Origin: Lachnospiraceae bacterium
GTDB lineage: Bacteria; Bacillota; Clostridia; Lachnospirales; Lachnospiraceae
Direction of reading: 5' to 3'
Assembly: GCA_910575275.1 (NCBI GenBank)
Contig: CAJTEE010000001.1
Location: forward strand, 682,001 to 746,000
DNA: 64,000 nt
The notes below the pieces were generated by a model that saw only the letters and a program-made list of their open reading frames with translations, did no database searches and was not told where the DNA came from. Positions within the stretch are counted from its first letter, which is position 1. Every line of letters starts with the position of its first letter. Shown one piece after another: positions 1 through 9,043 of the stretch. The translations under genes and the position numbers were made by a program.

Positions 1-21
1 CCCTGTCCGGCCTTTTGCCGG

Positions 22-537
22 CTACATCTTCTTTATTTCCGCAAAACTCAGTTCAACCGGCGTTTCCCGGCCGAACATCTCGACGTTGATGATAATGGAC
101 TGCTTGGATTCGTTGACGCTTTTGATCACGCCGACCGTATCCTTCCATGCGCCGGACATGACGACAACCGTATCTCCGACCGCAAAATCAACAACCACAC
201 CGGCTGTCTTAAAGCCAAGATTCCTCATTTCTTCTTCTGTCAGAGGCACCGGCTTCGATCCGGGCCCTACAAAGCCGGTCACTCCTCTCGTGTTTCGGAC
301 CACATACCATGTGTCGTCATTCATGATCATATGAATCAGCACATAGCCCGGAAACATCTTACGCTCCACCTGCTTCTGGACACCGTTTTTCAGCTCAATC
401 ACCGCTTCAAGGGGAACGGAGACCTCTAAGATCTGTTCCTGAAGCCCTCTGTTCTCGATCGTCTTTTCAATGTCAACCTTTACCTTATTCTCATATCCGG
501 AATAAGTGTGTACAACATACCATTGTGCTTCTGACAT
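22..537 (-). CDS. nusG: Transcription termination/antitermination factor NusG
   Basis: 171 residues, the usual bacterial NusG length. The N-terminal NGN domain carries WYVVHTYSGYE near the start and the MFPGYVLI segment near residue 62; the C-terminal KOW domain begins around residue 120 (VGDTVVVMSGAWKD). NusG binds RNA polymerase, modulating pausing and Rho-dependent termination and coupling to the ribosome. It is the last gene of rpmG-secE-nusG, 15 nt after secE, and ends in TAG. rplK, the usual next gene, would lie beyond the left edge. Confidence 0.97.
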   Translation of the reverse strand: MSEAQWYVVHTYSGYENKVKVDIEKTIENRGLQEQILEVSVPLEAVIELKNGVQKQVERKMFPGYVLIHMIMNDDTWYVVRNTRGVTGFVGPGSKPVPLTEEEMRNLGFKTAGVVVDFAVGDTVVVMSGAWKDTVGVIKSVNESKQSIIINVEMFGRETPVELSFAEIKKM

Positions 538-552
538 ACTCTCACCTCATCC

Positions 553-759
553 TCAGCCGATCACAATATTCAGACCGAACTTGATAATCAGATCAAGGAC
601 AGCGATCACGATCCCTAGAAGGAGAGTCGATACGATGACGACAGCCGACTGTTTTTTCAGGGTCTCGTTATCCGGCCAGATAATCTTGTTGAATTCAGCT
701 TTTAAGCCTTTGATAAAGTCCTTTTTGGGGGCCTTCTCATTACTTACTGTTTCTCCCAT
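553..759 (-). CDS. secE: Preprotein translocase subunit SecE
   Basis: 68 residues, the short single-span SecE of Gram-positive bacteria. A charged N-terminus (KGLKAEFNKIIWPDNETL) precedes one membrane segment (SAVVIVSTLLLGIVIAVLDL), the standard arrangement that clamps SecY. It sits between rpmG and nusG, the conserved order. Identification rests on the FNKIIWP-type motif plus position. Confidence 0.95.
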   Translation of the reverse strand: MGETVSNEKAPKKDFIKGLKAEFNKIIWPDNETLKKQSAVVIVSTLLLGIVIAVLDLIIKFGLNIVIG

Positions 760-786
760 AAATTCACGCCCTTCTTACGAACCGGA

Positions 787-936
787 TTACTTTGTTTCCT
801 TATGCATCGTATGTCTTTTACAAAATCTGCAGTACTTTTTGGTCTCCATGCGGTCCGGATGCGTCTTCTTATCCTTCGTCATGTTGTAATTGCGCTGCTT
901 GCACTCCGTACATGCCAATGTAATTCTTGTGCGCAC
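787..936 (-). CDS. rpmG: 50S ribosomal protein L33
   Basis: A 49-residue protein starting at GTG after a GGAGG site. Two CxxC pairs (CTEC and CRFC) form the zinc-binding version of L33. The sequence [17 protein letters not shown] and the C-terminal [10 protein letters not shown] are typical. It heads the rpmG-secE-nusG operon. The GTG start is the only one that fits the family length and the ribosome-binding site. Confidence 0.95.
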   Translation of the reverse strand: MRTRITLACTECKQRNYNMTKDKKTHPDRMETKKYCRFCKRHTMHKETK

Positions 937-1013
937 GACTTCCACCTCCGTTTAAATTCTTTGTAAGGCGGCCCTTTTTCCTGCCCGTTGGCCCAAAAAT
1001 TTGAGCATAAAAA

Positions 1014-1099
1014 AAAGACCTGTCATCTTCCATTCGCCCGCTCATTGTAACACAAGAAGCCGGCCGCGTCAAGCATTTTACCGCTTAAAACAGGTCTTT
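1014..1099 (-). terminator. Long-loop inverted repeat with U-tract after the amino-acid ABC operon
   Basis: On the minus strand AAAGACCTGT (1099-1090) is complementary to ACAGGTCTTT (1023-1014), which runs straight into more T residues. It could end the ABC transporter transcript. The 66-nt loop holds the rpmG promoter, so the same DNA would serve both as terminator and as start region. Confidence 0.4.
1044..1072 (-). promoter_or_regulatory. Promoter of rpmG-secE-nusG
   Basis: Minus-strand -35 TTGACG at 1067-1072 and -10 TACAAT at 1044-1049, separated by 17 bp. It lies about 110 bp upstream of the rpmG GTG, leaving a leader of roughly 100 nt. Confidence 0.75.
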
Positions 1100-1129
1100 C
1101 TCTTATCTTTTTAGACAATTTCATGCCTT

Positions 1130-1930
1130 TTACAGCACCTTGGACAGAAACTCCTTCGCCCTCGCATGCTGCGGGTTCGCAAAAAACTCCTTCGGCGGCG
1201 CGCTCTCCAAAATCACGCCCTCATCCATGAAAAGTACGCGGTTCGCAACCTCCTTGGCAAACCCCATCTCATGGGTCACGATCACCATCGTCATGCCTTC
1301 CTTTGCAAGCTCCTTCATGAGGTCCAGGACCTCCCCGACCATCTCCGGATCCAAGGCACTGGTCGGCTCGTCGAACAGAATCACATCCGGGTTCATCGCC
1401 AGCGCACGCACAATCGCCACACGCTGCTTCTGCCCGCCCGATAAGGTGGACGGATATGCATCCGCCTTGTCCTCCAGACCGATCCTCTTAAGGAGGGCCA
1501 GCGCCTCCCCATACGCCTGCTCCTTGATCTGCGCTTTGGTAGCCTGAGGAGCCGCTTCCTGGCCGCCTTTGCCAAACAGCCGCTGCCGCCTGCGCTTTTT
1601 GAGCTCCTGGCACCGCACATAGACCGGAGCCAGCATGATATTTTCGATCACGGTCTTGTTGTTAAACAGATTAAAATGCTGGAATACCATCCCCATATGC
1701 CTTCTGTGGACATTAATATCCACACGCATATCGGCGATATCCACGCCGTTAAAAATGATGCTGCCGGAGGTAGGATCCTCCATGCAGTTTAAGCACCGGA
1801 GAAAGGTGCTTTTTCCGGAGCCGGATGGGCCGATGACGACGACAATATCCCCTTTGTTGACAGTCACATTGATGCCCTTTAACACCTCGAGCGAGCCGAA
1901 GCTCTTTTTCAGATCAATTACGTCTATCAC
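1130..1930 (-). CDS. Polar amino-acid ABC transporter, ATP-binding protein (GlnQ/HisP type)
   Basis: 266 residues with Walker [10 protein letters not shown] (near residue 34), Q-loop region [10 protein letters not shown], signature LSGGQKQR and Walker [13 protein letters not shown]. It powers uptake of a polar amino acid with the permease and binding protein encoded just upstream. The start is GTG at 1930, about 11 nt after AGGAG, and overlaps the permease stop. An insert around residues 100-135 ([22 protein letters not shown]) is longer and more basic than in typical GlnQ proteins. Substrate cannot be told from the ATPase. Confidence 0.93.
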   Translation of the reverse strand: MIDVIDLKKSFGSLEVLKGINVTVNKGDIVVVIGPSGSGKSTFLRCLNCMEDPTSGSIIFNGVDIADMRVDINVHRRHMGMVFQHFNLFNNKTVIENIMLAPVYVRCQELKKRRRQRLFGKGGQEAAPQATKAQIKEQAYGEALALLKRIGLEDKADAYPSTLSGGQKQRVAIVRALAMNPDVILFDEPTSALDPEMVGEVLDLMKELAKEGMTMVIVTHEMGFAKEVANRVLFMDEGVILESAPPKEFFANPQHARAKEFLSKVL

Positions 1931-2624
1931 TCTTTTTCAGGCTCCTTTCCATTATTTTTACAAGCAGTGAGATGAACATGACAAGCACGATATAAATAGC
2001 CGCCATTACGAGATACGGCACCATAAATTCATAGCTGTTGCTTCCTATGTAGTTAAAGGCCACATAGAGATCCGCCGCACCGACAAAGCTGACGACCGAG
2101 GTCTCCTTGATCAGGGCGATGAATTCATTGCCGAGCGTCGGCAGAATATTCTTGACTGCCTGCGGGATCACGATTTTGATCATGGCCGGCGCAAAGCCGA
2201 GTCCCACCGCACGGCCCGCCTCAAGCTGCCCCGCGTCCACGGACTGGATACCGCTGCGCATGATCTCCGAAATATACGCACCGCTGTTTAGGCCGAACAC
2301 AAACATGGCCACACGCACGCCCTGCATCTTAACCCCCATAAGAGGCAGCAGAACATAGTAAAAGACCAGAAGCTGCACGACCATCGGCGTCCCTCTGAAC
2401 AGCCCTACATAAAAGGTACAGACCGCGTTTAACGCCCGCGGAAGCGTCTTATATTTGGGGATCACGCGGACGGTGGCGATCAGTGTCCCGATCAGGATTC
2501 CGATCAGCATGCCGAACACCGCGATCAAAAGCGTGTTCTGGAGCCCCTCCACAACCTTTACATAACCGTTGCGCTCCACGAAGATCTCCACAAACTTGTT
2601 CCATTTATTTCCAAAATTTCCCAT
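1914..2624 (-). CDS. Polar amino-acid ABC transporter, permease
   Basis: 236 residues of the HisM/GlnP family: hydrophobic helices and the EAA-type loop [22 protein letters not shown] that contacts the ATPase. The start ATG follows AAGGTGG. The gene lies between the binding-protein gene (84 bp upstream, with a hairpin in the gap) and the ATPase, with which it overlaps by 17 nt. A single permease implies a homodimeric channel. Confidence 0.93.
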   Translation of the reverse strand: MGNFGNKWNKFVEIFVERNGYVKVVEGLQNTLLIAVFGMLIGILIGTLIATVRVIPKYKTLPRALNAVCTFYVGLFRGTPMVVQLLVFYYVLLPLMGVKMQGVRVAMFVFGLNSGAYISEIMRSGIQSVDAGQLEAGRAVGLGFAPAMIKIVIPQAVKNILPTLGNEFIALIKETSVVSFVGAADLYVAFNYIGSNSYEFMVPYLVMAAIYIVLVMFISLLVKIMERSLKKSDRRN

Positions 2625-2661
2625 TGTACCACCTTTATTTATGCGTGCTCTTATACGGAAA

Positions 2662-2688
2662 GGGCGGACAGCACACTTCTGTCCGCCC
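2662..2688 (-). terminator. Hairpin between binding-protein and permease genes
   Basis: GGGCGGACAG (2662-2671) and CTGTCCGCCC (2679-2688) form a perfect 10-bp stem with a 7-nt loop, followed on the minus strand by only TTT. A stem here commonly gives more binding protein than permease, by partial termination or by protecting the upstream mRNA. Confidence 0.6.
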
Positions 2689-2708
2689 GGTCGTCTCCAA
2701 ACGATCGT

Positions 2709-3662
2709 TTACTGCATGGCATTGATCGCTTCCGTAATCGCCTTTGCCGGAGCCGCGTCGATGACCACATAATTTACGTTGCCGTTGATCAGATCCTGAA
2801 CTGCCAGGGAGCCGTTCTTATACGGGACGCACTGTGCGGCAAAGCCGGCAAAGCCCCAGTCCTCGCTTCCCTCTACATAATACTGGCCCGTAGTACCGCT
2901 CTGCACACCGATCTTTGCGGAGCTGTCCAGTCCGGAAAGAATCGCCTCAACCGAAGCCACGTCCGTACAGGCGTCAAAGGCCGTATCCGTCCCCAGCGTG
3001 ATAAGCTTCTGGGACGCCGCATAGTAAGACTCCGAGAAAGTCACGTATTCAGTCCTCTCCTCATTCACCGTGAGACCTGCCATTGCGATGTCACATTTAT
3101 GCTGGCCTACGGAAAGGCAGACCGCTTCAAAATCCATGTTCTGGATTACCAGCTCCTTTCCAAGCTTTTCGGCCATAAGACCCGCGATTTCCATATCGAT
3201 TCCTACATAGTCCTCGCCCTGCATATATTCAAACGGTTCAAACGCCGCGTTCGTCGCCACAACGAGCTGGTCCTTGGACTCATCCAGAGCCGCAGACTTG
3301 ACCGGAGTCGGCTCACCGTCTCCGAAATACTTCTCACAGATGGCATCCAGCGTGCCATCCTCCTTGATCTCCTTTACAAACGCATTGACCTGCTCCAAAA
3401 GCTCAGGCTGATCCTTATCGACACCGAATGCATACTCCTCGTCAGTCAGGTCGATATCAATCACCTTCGTCGCGCCTGCCGCCTCATCCGGTGCCGCTGT
3501 TGTCTCCGCCGCACTCCCTGCGGTCGTTCCCTCAGCCGCCTTTTCCGTCTCCACCGCTGCCGTAGTCGCAGCCGCCGTCGTCTCCTTCGCTCCGCCTCCG
3601 CAGCCGGTAATCGCGGACGCCGCCAGCGCCGCCGTCATACAAAACACAAGCATTTTTTTCAT
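2709..3662 (-). CDS. Amino-acid ABC transporter substrate-binding lipoprotein, circularly permuted
   Basis: 317 residues starting at ATG 3662 after GAGGAGG. Lipoprotein signal with lipobox AITGC (Cys21), then an Ala/Thr/Glu-rich linker to about residue 64. The fold belongs to the GlnH-type SBP_bac_3 family, but the order is unusual. Residues 66-114 (IDLTDEEYAFGVDK, ending in AICEKYFG) match the segment that normally ends such proteins. Residues 133 onward (LVVATNAAFEPFEYM) match the normal mature N-terminus, and the protein stops after VIDAAPAKAITEAINAMQ, where that last segment would normally follow. The C-terminal lobe-closing segment has thus been moved to the front. First gene of the importer operon. 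Confidence 0.9.
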   Translation of the reverse strand: MKKMLVFCMTAALAASAITGCGGGAKETTAAATTAAVETEKAAEGTTAGSAAETTAAPDEAAGATKVIDIDLTDEEYAFGVDKDQPELLEQVNAFVKEIKEDGTLDAICEKYFGDGEPTPVKSAALDESKDQLVVATNAAFEPFEYMQGEDYVGIDMEIAGLMAEKLGKELVIQNMDFEAVCLSVGQHKCDIAMAGLTVNEERTEYVTFSESYYAASQKLITLGTDTAFDACTDVASVEAILSGLDSSAKIGVQSGTTGQYYVEGSEDWGFAGFAAQCVPYKNGSLAVQDLINGNVNYVVIDAAPAKAITEAINAMQ

Positions 3663-3718
3663 AATGATTTCCTCCTCTTTGTCTTCCATTCCCGAGGTCT
3701 CCCTCCAAGATGGATATT

Positions 3719-3747
3719 ACTATACCATACCCCGCCGGAAAATGCAA
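3719..3747 (-). promoter_or_regulatory. Promoter of the amino-acid importer operon
   Basis: Minus-strand -35 TTGCAT (3742-3747), 17-bp spacer ending in TGG, -10 TATAGT (3719-3724). The TG one base before the -10 makes an extended -10. The leader to the binding-protein start is about 50 nt. Confidence 0.7.
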
Positions 3748-3767
3748 GTATAAATATAAGATTTTTT

Positions 3768-3781
3768 TGCATAAAAATTCA
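3768..3781. promoter_or_regulatory. ARG-box-like sequence
   Basis: TGCATAAAAATTCA matches the ArgR consensus core TGAATWWWWATTCA at all but one position and lies about 20 bp upstream of the importer -35. It hints at arginine or ornithine control. The region is AT-rich, which makes a chance match easier. Confidence 0.35.
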
Positions 3782-3885
3782 TTTTTATCACCTCCTGCTC
3801 AAAGACGGTCACTCTTTTTCCCTCCCTTCTCTCACTCCCGAAACAGCGCAGCGGAGTCTGGGGCGTGCGGATCCCTTTCCCTCCC

Positions 3886-4593
3886 TTACCTCCCTCCCGT
3901 CATACACAAAACCGCAAAATATACACACGGCACTCCCGCCTCCTTTAACGCACGGGTACACGCCTCGATCGTACTTCCGGTCGTATAAATGTCGTCAACC
4001 AGCAGCACGGACCGAAGCTTCGGAAAGGGGTTTGGGGCTCGGAAGGCTCCTGACAGGTTTTTAAACCGCTCCGCTGCCGTCAGCTCCTTCTGCGGCAGTG
4101 TCCGCTTTTTTCTGACAAGAAGCTCCGGCTGCACGGGAATACCCAGCTGCCTCCCGAGAATATCCGCCAGAAGCTCAGCCTGATTAAAGCCCCGAGCCCT
4201 TCTTCTCGATGCGTGAACCGGTACCGGAACGATTACGTCGATCCCCATGCGGCGTATCGCCTTCCCATACCGGATGGCCAGGGCCGGCCCGTAAAAGTCC
4301 AGATATTCCCGCTTATTCCTGTATTTGATCTGTGCCATCGAACGCCTGGCCGTCTCGTCATAATTTAAAAGCGCCACGCCGTACTCGAACGTGCGGCGTC
4401 TCGACAGACAGTCTTCACAATATTCTGCGGTATCATCGGAAATCTCCTTCCCGCATTTTTTACAGACAGGGGCTTTTACAAACGAAAGCCGTTTGAGGCA
4501 GGAGGGACAAATCCTCCTGCCGGCCGGCTGTACGATCTCCCCGCACACCGGACAGTGGCGGGGAAACAGAAGGTTTAGAATGGTCTCTCTCAT
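3886..4593 (-). CDS. ComF family phosphoribosyltransferase-like protein
   Basis: 235 residues. An N-terminal zinc-finger-like pair of CxxC motifs (CPVCGE, CPSC, then CKKC and CEDC) is followed by a phosphoribosyltransferase domain with the PRPP loop VLLVDDIYTTGST near residue 195. ComF is needed for DNA uptake in competent Bacillus; in Clostridia its job is less clear. The start overlaps the recD2 stop by 4 nt (ATGA), so the two are translationally coupled. Confidence 0.9.
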   Translation of the reverse strand: MRETILNLLFPRHCPVCGEIVQPAGRRICPSCLKRLSFVKAPVCKKCGKEISDDTAEYCEDCLSRRRTFEYGVALLNYDETARRSMAQIKYRNKREYLDFYGPALAIRYGKAIRRMGIDVIVPVPVHASRRRARGFNQAELLADILGRQLGIPVQPELLVRKKRTLPQKELTAAERFKNLSGAFRAPNPFPKLRSVLLVDDIYTTGSTIEACTRALKEAGVPCVYFAVLCMTGGR

Positions 4594-6851
4594 AGAATTT
4601 CCAGAATCCGGTCCTTAAGGCCGGAATAACGTTTTTGTTCGGTCTCATTGTCCACCATCGCATGGAAAACCTCCGGGATCCCCACCAGGCAGACGCAGGC
4701 TTTGGCCCGGGTGATTGCCGTATAGATAAGATTTCTCGTCATCAGCATATGAGGGCCCGGGTAGATCGGGATCACAACCGCCGGATACTCGCTCCCCTGC
4801 GATTTATGAATCGTAATCGCATAGGCTAACTCCAACTCCTCAAGCTGCTTAAAGCTGTATTCTACCATACGGCCTTCGTCAAATTCAACGGTCAGGGTCT
4901 CGGCAAACGGATCCACCTCGCGGACCACGCCCATATCCCCGTTAAAAACGCCCTCTCCGCGCTCCACCGGGATTCCATGACGTCCGCGGATCTCCCATGC
5001 GATCTGATAGTCGTTTTTAATCTGCATCACCTTGTCCCCAACCCTAAAAACGGTCCCGCCGTTTTCCTTCTCAGCTTTATCCGGGGCAGGTGGATTTAAG
5101 CACTCCTGGAGACGTCTGTTTAACTGCTCCACGCCAAGAAGGCCTTTTCGCATCGGCGTCATGATCTGGATCTCAGAGATCTCCGCGTCCACATAATTTG
5201 GCAGCTTTTCCCGCACAAGCGTAAGCATGTCCCTAAAAATATCGGCCGGCTGTGCCCTACGGATAAACAAAAAATCCTTGCTTCTTTTTTCAAGCGTGAC
5301 TCTCTCGCCTGCATGAATTTTATGAGCGTTTACGATAATATCACTCTGCGCCGCCTGGCGGAAGATCTTTGTAAGCTTTACGACCGGAAACTTTTCTGAC
5401 TCGATGATATCCCGCAGTACGTTTCCCGGCCCCACGCTCGGAAGCTGATTGACGTCCCCCACCAGGATCAGCCTCGTCCCCACATTGACCGCGCGCAAAA
5501 GCGCATGCAAAAGCGTAATGTCCACCATCGACATCTCATCAATAATGATCACATCGGCATCCAGAGGATTTTGCTCGTTGCGCTCGAAATGCATGCCCTC
5601 AAGCCCGCCTTCTATACCACCGTTTTTATCCTCTGCGCCCGGCCGCCCCGTATCTGTCTTGGGGATCCCTGTAATCTCCAAAAGCCGGTGGATCGTCCGG
5701 GCCTCATAGCCTGTCGCCTCCGTCATGCGCTTGGCCGCACGCCCGGTCGGCGCTGCGAGAAGGATCTCCATCTCCTCCTTCTCAAAATAGCGGAGGATCG
5801 TATTGATCGTCGTCGTCTTTCCCGTACCGGGGCCACCGGTCACAATCAAAAGCCCGTGACTGACCGCCTCTCTCACGGCCTGTTCCTGTAACGGATCCAG
5901 CGAAAGCTTCTCTCCGGCCAGGATCTCCTCCAGACGCCTTTTCAGCTTTTCCTCGGGAGCAGGGGCCTCAATGTTCAAATCATGCAGCATGCGGGCCGCG
6001 TTGAGCTCCATATAAAAAAAACGGGCCGGATAGACAAAGCGGTCCCCGGCCTTCTCCTTTACGACCAGCTTTTTTTCCATCTGCAGATCCATCAGATGCT
6101 TTTCCATGTGCGCCGGCTCGACGCCAAGTAACTCCGATGCATTTTTAAAAAGTGCATCCTCCGGAAGACAGGTGTGCCCGTTTCCGACCGCCTGCAAAAG
6201 CGTATAGAACAGGCCGCTTTTAATCCGATAATCCGAATCCGTAAATATGCCGACCCTGGCCGCAATCTCATCCGCAATCTTAAATCCCACACCCTGAATG
6301 TCGTCGGCAAGCCGGTAGGGGTTTTCCTGGATCACGGAATACAGGCGGGGCCCATACTGCTGGTATATCTTTAGTGCAAGATTCATCGTCAAACCGTACT
6401 GCTGCAAAAACACCATGGCCTGACGCATATCCCGTTTTTCTCCGACCTGCGCGCATATCTCCAATGCCATGCGCTCGCTGATGCCCTTGACCTCGGAGAG
6501 GCGCTCCGGCTCCTCCTCCATGATCCGAAAGGTATCTGCCTTAAACTTTTTTACGATTCGCTTTGCCAGAGCGGCCCCGACGCCCTTGATCACACCGGAG
6601 GCAAGATAACGCTCGACTGCGGCCGCATCCTCGGGCGGTTTTATCTCATAATGCTCGACCGCAAGCTGCTCGCCATACAGGGAATGCTCCACCATACGGC
6701 CTGTGGCCTCAATGCGCTCGCCCTCGCTGATATACGGAAAGGTTCCCACCAGGATATAATCCTCTCTGCCGTCCTGTACACTTAAAACCGAGTAGCCGTT
6801 TTCCTCGTTGCGGAATTTAATTTTTTCCACATAGCCCATCACAGTCGCCAT
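4590..6851 (-). CDS. recD2: RecD2-type SF1B DNA helicase
   Basis: 753 residues, the length of stand-alone RecD2. An N-terminal OB-like region (MATVMGYVEKIKF) and helix-hairpin-helix repeats (GVIKGVGAALAKRI; GISERMALEI) precede the helicase core. Walker A GGPGTGKTTT is near residue 340, DVIIIDEMSMVD is motif II, GDVNQLPSVGPG motif III, KIFRQA motif IV, AITIHKSQGSEYP motif V and YTAITRA motif VI. RecD2 is a 5'-3' helicase acting without RecBC. The start lies 3 nt after the mreB stop with only a weak ribosome site, so coupling to mreB is likely. Confidence 0.93.
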   Translation of the reverse strand: MATVMGYVEKIKFRNEENGYSVLSVQDGREDYILVGTFPYISEGERIEATGRMVEHSLYGEQLAVEHYEIKPPEDAAAVERYLASGVIKGVGAALAKRIVKKFKADTFRIMEEEPERLSEVKGISERMALEICAQVGEKRDMRQAMVFLQQYGLTMNLALKIYQQYGPRLYSVIQENPYRLADDIQGVGFKIADEIAARVGIFTDSDYRIKSGLFYTLLQAVGNGHTCLPEDALFKNASELLGVEPAHMEKHLMDLQMEKKLVVKEKAGDRFVYPARFFYMELNAARMLHDLNIEAPAPEEKLKRRLEEILAGEKLSLDPLQEQAVREAVSHGLLIVTGGPGTGKTTTINTILRYFEKEEMEILLAAPTGRAAKRMTEATGYEARTIHRLLEITGIPKTDTGRPGAEDKNGGIEGGLEGMHFERNEQNPLDADVIIIDEMSMVDITLLHALLRAVNVGTRLILVGDVNQLPSVGPGNVLRDIIESEKFPVVKLTKIFRQAAQSDIIVNAHKIHAGERVTLEKRSKDFLFIRRAQPADIFRDMLTLVREKLPNYVDAEISEIQIMTPMRKGLLGVEQLNRRLQECLNPPAPDKAEKENGGTVFRVGDKVMQIKNDYQIAWEIRGRHGIPVERGEGVFNGDMGVVREVDPFAETLTVEFDEGRMVEYSFKQLEELELAYAITIHKSQGSEYPAVVIPIYPGPHMLMTRNLIYTAITRAKACVCLVGIPEVFHAMVDNETEQKRYSGLKDRILEIL

Positions 6852-6854
6852 AGG

Positions 6855-7853
6855 TTACTTGTCCAAACTTCTCCCGTTGTAGGATTCCACATATTTGCCG
6901 GTTCCAATCGCCACTGCGGTTAACGGCTCCTCGGCGATCATGGTCGTGATGCCTGTTTTTTCCTCAATCAGGGCGTCCAGACCGGAAATCAAAGAACCGC
7001 CGCCAGTCAGAACAATCCCGCGGTCATAGATATCTGCTGCCAGCTCCGGCGGCGTACGCTCCAATACGTTGTGGACCGCATCCACGATCTGCATGGCCGG
7101 CTCCTGAAGCGCCTCAAGCGTCTCGTCGGAGGTCACGACGATCGTCTTTGGGAGCCCTGTCACCAGGTTTCTCCCGCGCACCTCCATCGTCACCAGCTCG
7201 GGACGGCGGTAAGCCGCTCCGATGTTAATCTTGATCTCCTCGGCCGTCCGCTCGCCGATCAGAAGATTGTGTTTTTTCCTCATATAACGCACCAAGGCCT
7301 CGTCAAAGTCATCCCCGGCCGTCTTGATCGACGCACTGACAACCGGTCCGCCCAACGAGATGACCGCAATGTCCGCAGTTCCGCCTCCGATGTCCACGAT
7401 CATGTTGCCGCAGGCCTTCCAGATGTCGATGCCCGCCCCGATCGCAGCCGCCACGGGCTCCTCAATCGTATAGACATCGCGCGCCCCAGCCGCATACGTC
7501 GCATCCTCAACGGCCTTCCTCTCCACCTCCGTGGCTCCGCTTGGGATACAGACCGTGACTCTCGGCTTCCTTAACGTGCGCTTCCCTACCGCCTTGTCGA
7601 TGAAGTATTTTAACATCTTTTCCGTAATGGTATAATCCGAAATAACACCCTTCCTAAGCGGCCGCACCGCCACGATATTCCCCGGCGTGCGGCCGATCAT
7701 CAGGCGGGCCTCCTCGCCGAAAGTAATCGGTTTTGTCGTATCCCTGTCTAACGCCACCACGGATGGTTCTTTTAAGACCACACCTTTCCCCTTAATATAT
7801 ACCAGAATACTGGCTGTACCCAAATCAATTCCAATGTCGTTTGACATCATCAT
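6855..7853 (-). CDS. mreB: Rod-shape-determining protein, MreB/Mbl family
   Basis: 332 residues of actin fold: phosphate-1 loop IGIDLGTASILVY, phosphate-2 MIVDIGGGTADIAVISLGG, adenosine motif GIVLTGGGSLISGLD. It forms membrane-associated filaments that guide cell-wall synthesis. Three ATG codons in a row follow AGGAGGG; the first (7853) was chosen for spacing. No mreC or mreD is adjacent, a common arrangement for the Mbl-type paralogue of Firmicutes; which paralogue this is cannot be settled here. Confidence 0.92.
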   Translation of the reverse strand: MMMSNDIGIDLGTASILVYIKGKGVVLKEPSVVALDRDTTKPITFGEEARLMIGRTPGNIVAVRPLRKGVISDYTITEKMLKYFIDKAVGKRTLRKPRVTVCIPSGATEVERKAVEDATYAAGARDVYTIEEPVAAAIGAGIDIWKACGNMIVDIGGGTADIAVISLGGPVVSASIKTAGDDFDEALVRYMRKKHNLLIGERTAEEIKINIGAAYRRPELVTMEVRGRNLVTGLPKTIVVTSDETLEALQEPAMQIVDAVHNVLERTPPELAADIYDRGIVLTGGGSLISGLDALIEEKTGITTMIAEEPLTAVAIGTGKYVESYNGRSLDK

Positions 7854-7978
7854 TGCCTTTTCCCTCCTGTTTTCCTGCAATTCTCCTTATTTTCCATTAA
7901 AACATAAAATTTCAATTTTATTATATACAAAGATACAGGGTTTTTAAAGGGGTTTTTGAAAAAATTAGCGGGAAAGGC

Positions 7979-8975
7979 TTACAGAGCAATCTGCACCTTA
8001 AACCAGCCGCCTTCCGCACGGAAGCAGCAAACCGCATTGTGCTTCTCTGCAAAGGCCATGATGGAGTGCATGCCGATCCCGTGGCCGTCCCGATTCGAGA
8101 CCGGCAAACCTCCACGGGTAAATTCGATCGTCCCTTCATAGGTGTTGGCAATTTCAAACATGAATCGCGGCTTCACGACGCAGATGTAGACAATACGCCG
8201 CTTCTCCTACGGCAGCGCACTGCAGGCATGGATAGCGTTTTCAAGGGCATTGGCGAACACAGTGGAGAGCTCCGCGGCAGCTACCGGCAGCTCATCCGGA
8301 ATCGTCAGGCACGCTTTCACCTCGATGTCCAATCCTCTTGCCTGCTCAAAATAGCGGGACAAAGCCACATCTAAAATGACGTTTTGGAAGAAGCGACGGC
8401 GGCTCGTCTCATCCAAAGCTGCCTAGGCCGCAAAGGCATTCGTCTGCTCAAACAGCACGAGGAAAATGGTTTCATAAGCCAAGGCGATAAGAACCAACAC
8501 CATGACCGTCAGGGGAATGTCTGTGGGCCGTTCATAGATTGCAGACGGGTAAACGCCAAGCGCCTCACGGCATATTCCAAAAGAGGAAACGCCGCAAGGC
8601 GCAGAGTAAAGGTCACCACCCCGTTTCCTTTCACGGCATAGTCGATGAGTATGGTAGACAGCTCAGTCCACATACATACTGTATCGGACAGACAAAACGC
8701 AAAAACAAACTTGGCCTTACGCTGCCGCGAAAAGAAAAAGAAGAAAAGCAAAGCAGGAACCGAGCCGATCAATCCCCCCACTGTCCCATGACGGCCACGC
8801 CCTGCGTGAACAAAAGCCACAGGCAGACTGCACCAATTACGCCAAAAAGAGACGCAAAAGAAAGGAGGAAAATCTTTCGGGACCCTCGATGCTCAAAGAC
8901 CAGGAGCAGAAGAATGTACATATGCACCATACAGTAGACAATGGAGCTCTGAACAAGGACGATCTGGCTGGGCAT
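7979..8975 (-). pseudogene. Decayed GHKL-domain sensor histidine kinase (AgrC/VirS-like)
   Basis: Reading starts well at ATG 8975 (GGAGG upstream) with membrane helices (MVHMYILLLLVFEHRG, FGVIGAVCLWLLF). It shifts frame at a G6 run near 8774-8779, continues with SVPALLFFFFFSRQRK, shifts again near 8510-8525, then hits an in-frame TAG near 8424. It resumes as the N-box half of the ATPase domain (FANALENAIHAC), meets a second in-frame TAG at about 8205-8207, and ends with EIANTYEGTIEF and the G-box HGIGMHSI. The stretch that normally carries the phosphorylated His is missing, so there is also an internal deletion. No response regulator is adjacent. At least two frameshifts, two stops and one deletion make function very unlikely. 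Confidence 0.85.
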
Positions 8976-9043
8976 TTCACCGTCCTCCTTCCGGATGACC
9001 GGCCGGTTACAGGCAGATGTCTTACGCCTCCGGTGAGTCTGCG

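Noticed and set aside
1-21. Short GC-rich inverted sequence after nusG as a terminator
   Set aside because: The stem is short with no U-tract in view, and rplK usually follows nusG closely; too little sequence to judge.
869-1072. A 67-codon minus-strand open frame across the rpmG start
   Set aside because: It is out of frame with the clear L33 gene, covers its promoter, and has no conserved motif.
3099-4064. A 321-codon plus-strand open frame opposite the binding-protein and comF genes
   Set aside because: Spans two real minus-strand genes and their promoter; no ribosome site or family match.
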